From positions 1-5,999 of the forward strand of contig CAYYAQ010000228.1 in assembly GCA_964469555.1 (NCBI GenBank): a stretch of 5,999 bases of DNA, written 5' to 3'. This document shows positions 4,672-5,999 of this stretch, piece by piece. Made by a program: the position numbers and the translations under genes. The notes below the pieces were generated by a model. That model was not told the DNA's origin. It saw nothing but the letters and a program-made list of their open reading frames with translations, and searched no databases. The stretch's first letter is position 1, and each line of letters opens with the position of its first letter. Origin of the DNA: CAYYAQ01 sp964469555. GTDB lineage: Bacteria; Planctomycetota; UBA1135; UBA2386.

Positions 4672-5999
4672 ATGCACGCCATAATCATGGCCGGTGGGTC
4701 CGGAACTCGCTTCTGGCCCGCCAGCCGCACTACTCGTCCCAAGCAGTTCCTGCCCCTGGCCCACGGCGAGTCGCTGATCAAGGCGACCGCCGATCGCGTT
4801 CGCGATCTCGCCGGCGTCGAGCGGACCTGGATCGTCACCAATCCGCCACAGGCGGAGGGGATGCTCGAACTGCTCGAAACATTCCCCCGAGAACAGATCA
4901 TCATCGAACCTGCGGCCCGGGACACCGCCCCGTGCGTGGCGCTGGCCGCCGCGACGATCGAGGCCCGCGACCCCGGCGCCACGATGGTGGTCATGCCGGC
5001 CGACCACTTGATCGAGCCGGAGGACGCGTTCCACGGCATGCTCCGCAAGGGCGAGAAACTGGCGGCGGACAACGAAACGCTGGTCACCTTCGGCATCACG
5101 CCCACCCACCCCGCGACCGGGTTCGGGTACATCGAGCTCGGCAATCAGCATCCGACGGACTCGGGCGCGTGGCAGGTGCTGCGTTTTCGCGAAAAGCCCG
5201 ACCTCGCCACGGCCCAGACGTTCGCCGAGTCGGGGCAGTTCCTCTGGAACAGTGGCATCTTCGTTTGGAACTACGCCTCTCTGCTTCGAGCGATGCGGAT
5301 CGCGAATCCCGAGTTGGCCGCCAGCACGGAGACGATGCTCACCGCCGCCCGCGCAGGCGACAGTGCGGCAATCGACGCGGCGTTCACGTCCGCACCCAAA
5401 ATGAGCATCGACTACGCCGTCATGGAGAAGGCCGACAAGGTCGCCGTCCTCCGCGCGGACTTCAAGTGGAACGACGTCGGTTCCTTCGCCGCTCTGGGTG
5501 CGATCGAGGAATCGGACACCTACGGCAATGTGTCTCTCTCCTTCCGCTCCGCTGATTCGCTCATCCATCAGTCCGAGAACTGCATCGTCTACGGCGAAGG
5601 CCCGCGGACCGTCGCCTTGTTCGGCGTGTCCAACCTCGTGGTGGTGCAGACCGACGACGCCGTACTCGTCTGCCCCCGTAATCGCGCCGAAGAACTCAAG
5701 GAACTGATCCAGGCGATGCGCCACGCCGGCCGCACCGACCTCCTGTATCCGGTCCACCGTGGCAGAACAGCCGACTCGAATCCTGGCCGTCGACTTCGGG
5801 GATCGGCGCACCGGTCTCGCAGGGACGGACTTCACCGGGACGATCGTCACCCCCCTGACGGCGCTCGTCGGCTTGAAGGACGCGGAGTGCGCGGCGGCGA
5901 TCGCCGACCTGGTGGACGAGCGCGACACCGAACTCGTGGTCGTCGGGTTGCCTCTCACCGCGACCGGCGAGGAAGGCCCCCGGGCGAAGCGCACGATGA
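4672..5999 (+). CDS. manC: Mannose-1-phosphate guanylyltransferase (frame open at window end)
   Basis: It transfers GMP from GTP to mannose-1-phosphate, giving GDP-mannose for envelope polysaccharides and glycoproteins in the cytoplasm. Visible motifs are the nucleotide-binding signature at residues 8-26 (GGSGTRFWPASRTTRPKQF), the metal-site motif VMPADH (107-112, Asp111), THPATGFGYIE, FREKPDL, FLWNSGIFVW (190-199), SIDYAVMEKA (245-254) and FKWNDVGSF (264-272, Asp268). There is no C-terminal phosphomannose isomerase domain, so it is the monofunctional type. Recognisable family sequence ends at Leu358 (base 5745), near the usual length of about 350-360 residues. The frame then has no stop through 5999, and the extra residues (YPVHRGRTADSN onward) are arginine-rich, like out-of-frame translation of the overlapping ruvX. 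Either the stop has been lost, there is a sequencing or frameshift error near 5745, or the overlap is real. The start is ATG 4672, directly before the signature; no Shine-Dalgarno is seen. It lies 36 bases after the AsmA-like gene. The symbol reflects family, not experiment. Confidence 0.88.
   Translation, partial: MHAIIMAGGSGTRFWPASRTTRPKQFLPLAHGESLIKATADRVRDLAGVERTWIVTNPPQAEGMLELLETFPREQIIIEPAARDTAPCVALAAATIEARDPGATMVVMPADHLIEPEDAFHGMLRKGEKLAADNETLVTFGITPTHPATGFGYIELGNQHPTDSGAWQVLRFREKPDLATAQTFAESGQFLWNSGIFVWNYASLLRAMRIANPELAASTETMLTAARAGDSAAIDAAFTSAPKMSIDYAVMEKADKVAVLRADFKWNDVGSFAALGAIEESDTYGNVSLSFRSADSLIHQSENCIVYGEGPRTVALFGVSNLVVVQTDDAVLVCPRNRAEELKELIQAMRHAGRTDLLYPVHRGRTADSNPGRRLRGSAHRSRRDGLHRDDRHPPDGARRLEGRGVRGGDRRPGGRARHRTRGRRVASHRDRRGRPPGEAHD
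5759..5999 (+). CDS. ruvX: RuvX/YqgF-family Holliday junction resolvase-like nuclease (3' end missing)
   Basis: Eighty codons are present before the right edge. Residues 7-24 (RILAVDFGDRRTGLAGTD) match the YqgF/RuvX N-terminal strand-turn, with Asp12 as the expected catalytic acid and the 'DxG-x-RxG-x-A-x-D' pattern intact. Residues 59-71 (LVVVGLPLTATGE) match the second core motif 'VVGLPL...G'. The family is about 140-150 residues long, so roughly the first half is here. It has an RNase H-like fold and is linked to pre-16S rRNA 5' maturation and, in some bacteria, to Holliday junction resolution. The start is GTG 5759: the frame has a TGA at 5705 and no other start codon between that stop and the conserved core. 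The gene overlaps the open frame of the guanylyltransferase by at least 241 bases. No Shine-Dalgarno is seen. Confidence 0.85.
   Translation, partial: MAEQPTRILAVDFGDRRTGLAGTDFTGTIVTPLTALVGLKDAECAAAIADLVDERDTELVVVGLPLTATGEEGPRAKRTM

Noticed and set aside
4147..5994. Long minus-strand open frame (615 codons) opposite the guanylyltransferase and ruvX
   Set aside because: The plus strand carries unmistakable guanylyltransferase and RuvX motifs. The antisense translation is a shadow produced by codon bias, with no family motif.

Overview
The window is GC-rich, tightly packed bacterial chromosome. It looks like Planctomycetota or another GC-rich lineage that carries small bacterial histones. This guess rests on a short histone-fold protein, a very large AsmA-like envelope protein and plus-strand genes that lack clear Shine-Dalgarno sites. 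No sequence seen here fixes the phylum, so treat it as tentative. No rRNA, tRNA, CRISPR array, insertion sequence or phage gene is visible.

Layout: (1) Bases 1-474 hold the C-terminal two thirds of tsaB (tRNA t6A synthesis), running off the left edge. (2) Bases 475-559 are a short convergent gap with a long imperfect hairpin followed directly by a UUCG-tetraloop hairpin. (3) Bases 560-769, minus strand, encode a 69-residue histone-fold protein with a lysine-rich N-terminal tail. It has its own recognisable ribosome binding site and a candidate promoter. (4) Bases 770-1056 are a divergent regulatory region with several dyads. (5) Bases 1057-4635 encode a 1192-residue membrane-anchored AsmA-like protein built from regularly spaced repeat units. 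(6) From 4672 there is a mannose-1-phosphate guanylyltransferase whose reading frame does not stop inside the window. (7) From 5759, in another frame and overlapping it, is the start of ruvX/yqgF, cut by the right edge.

The AsmA-like gene, the guanylyltransferase and ruvX lie head to tail with short or no gaps and may be co-transcribed. The first two fit envelope biogenesis: periplasmic lipid transport or outer-membrane homeostasis, and GDP-mannose supply for surface glycans. tsaB and ruvX are widely conserved housekeeping genes. The histone gene stands alone, facing the other way, as a self-contained transcription unit. The most noteworthy items are the tailed bacterial histone, the internal repeat architecture of the AsmA-like protein, and the missing stop codon between the guanylyltransferase and ruvX.
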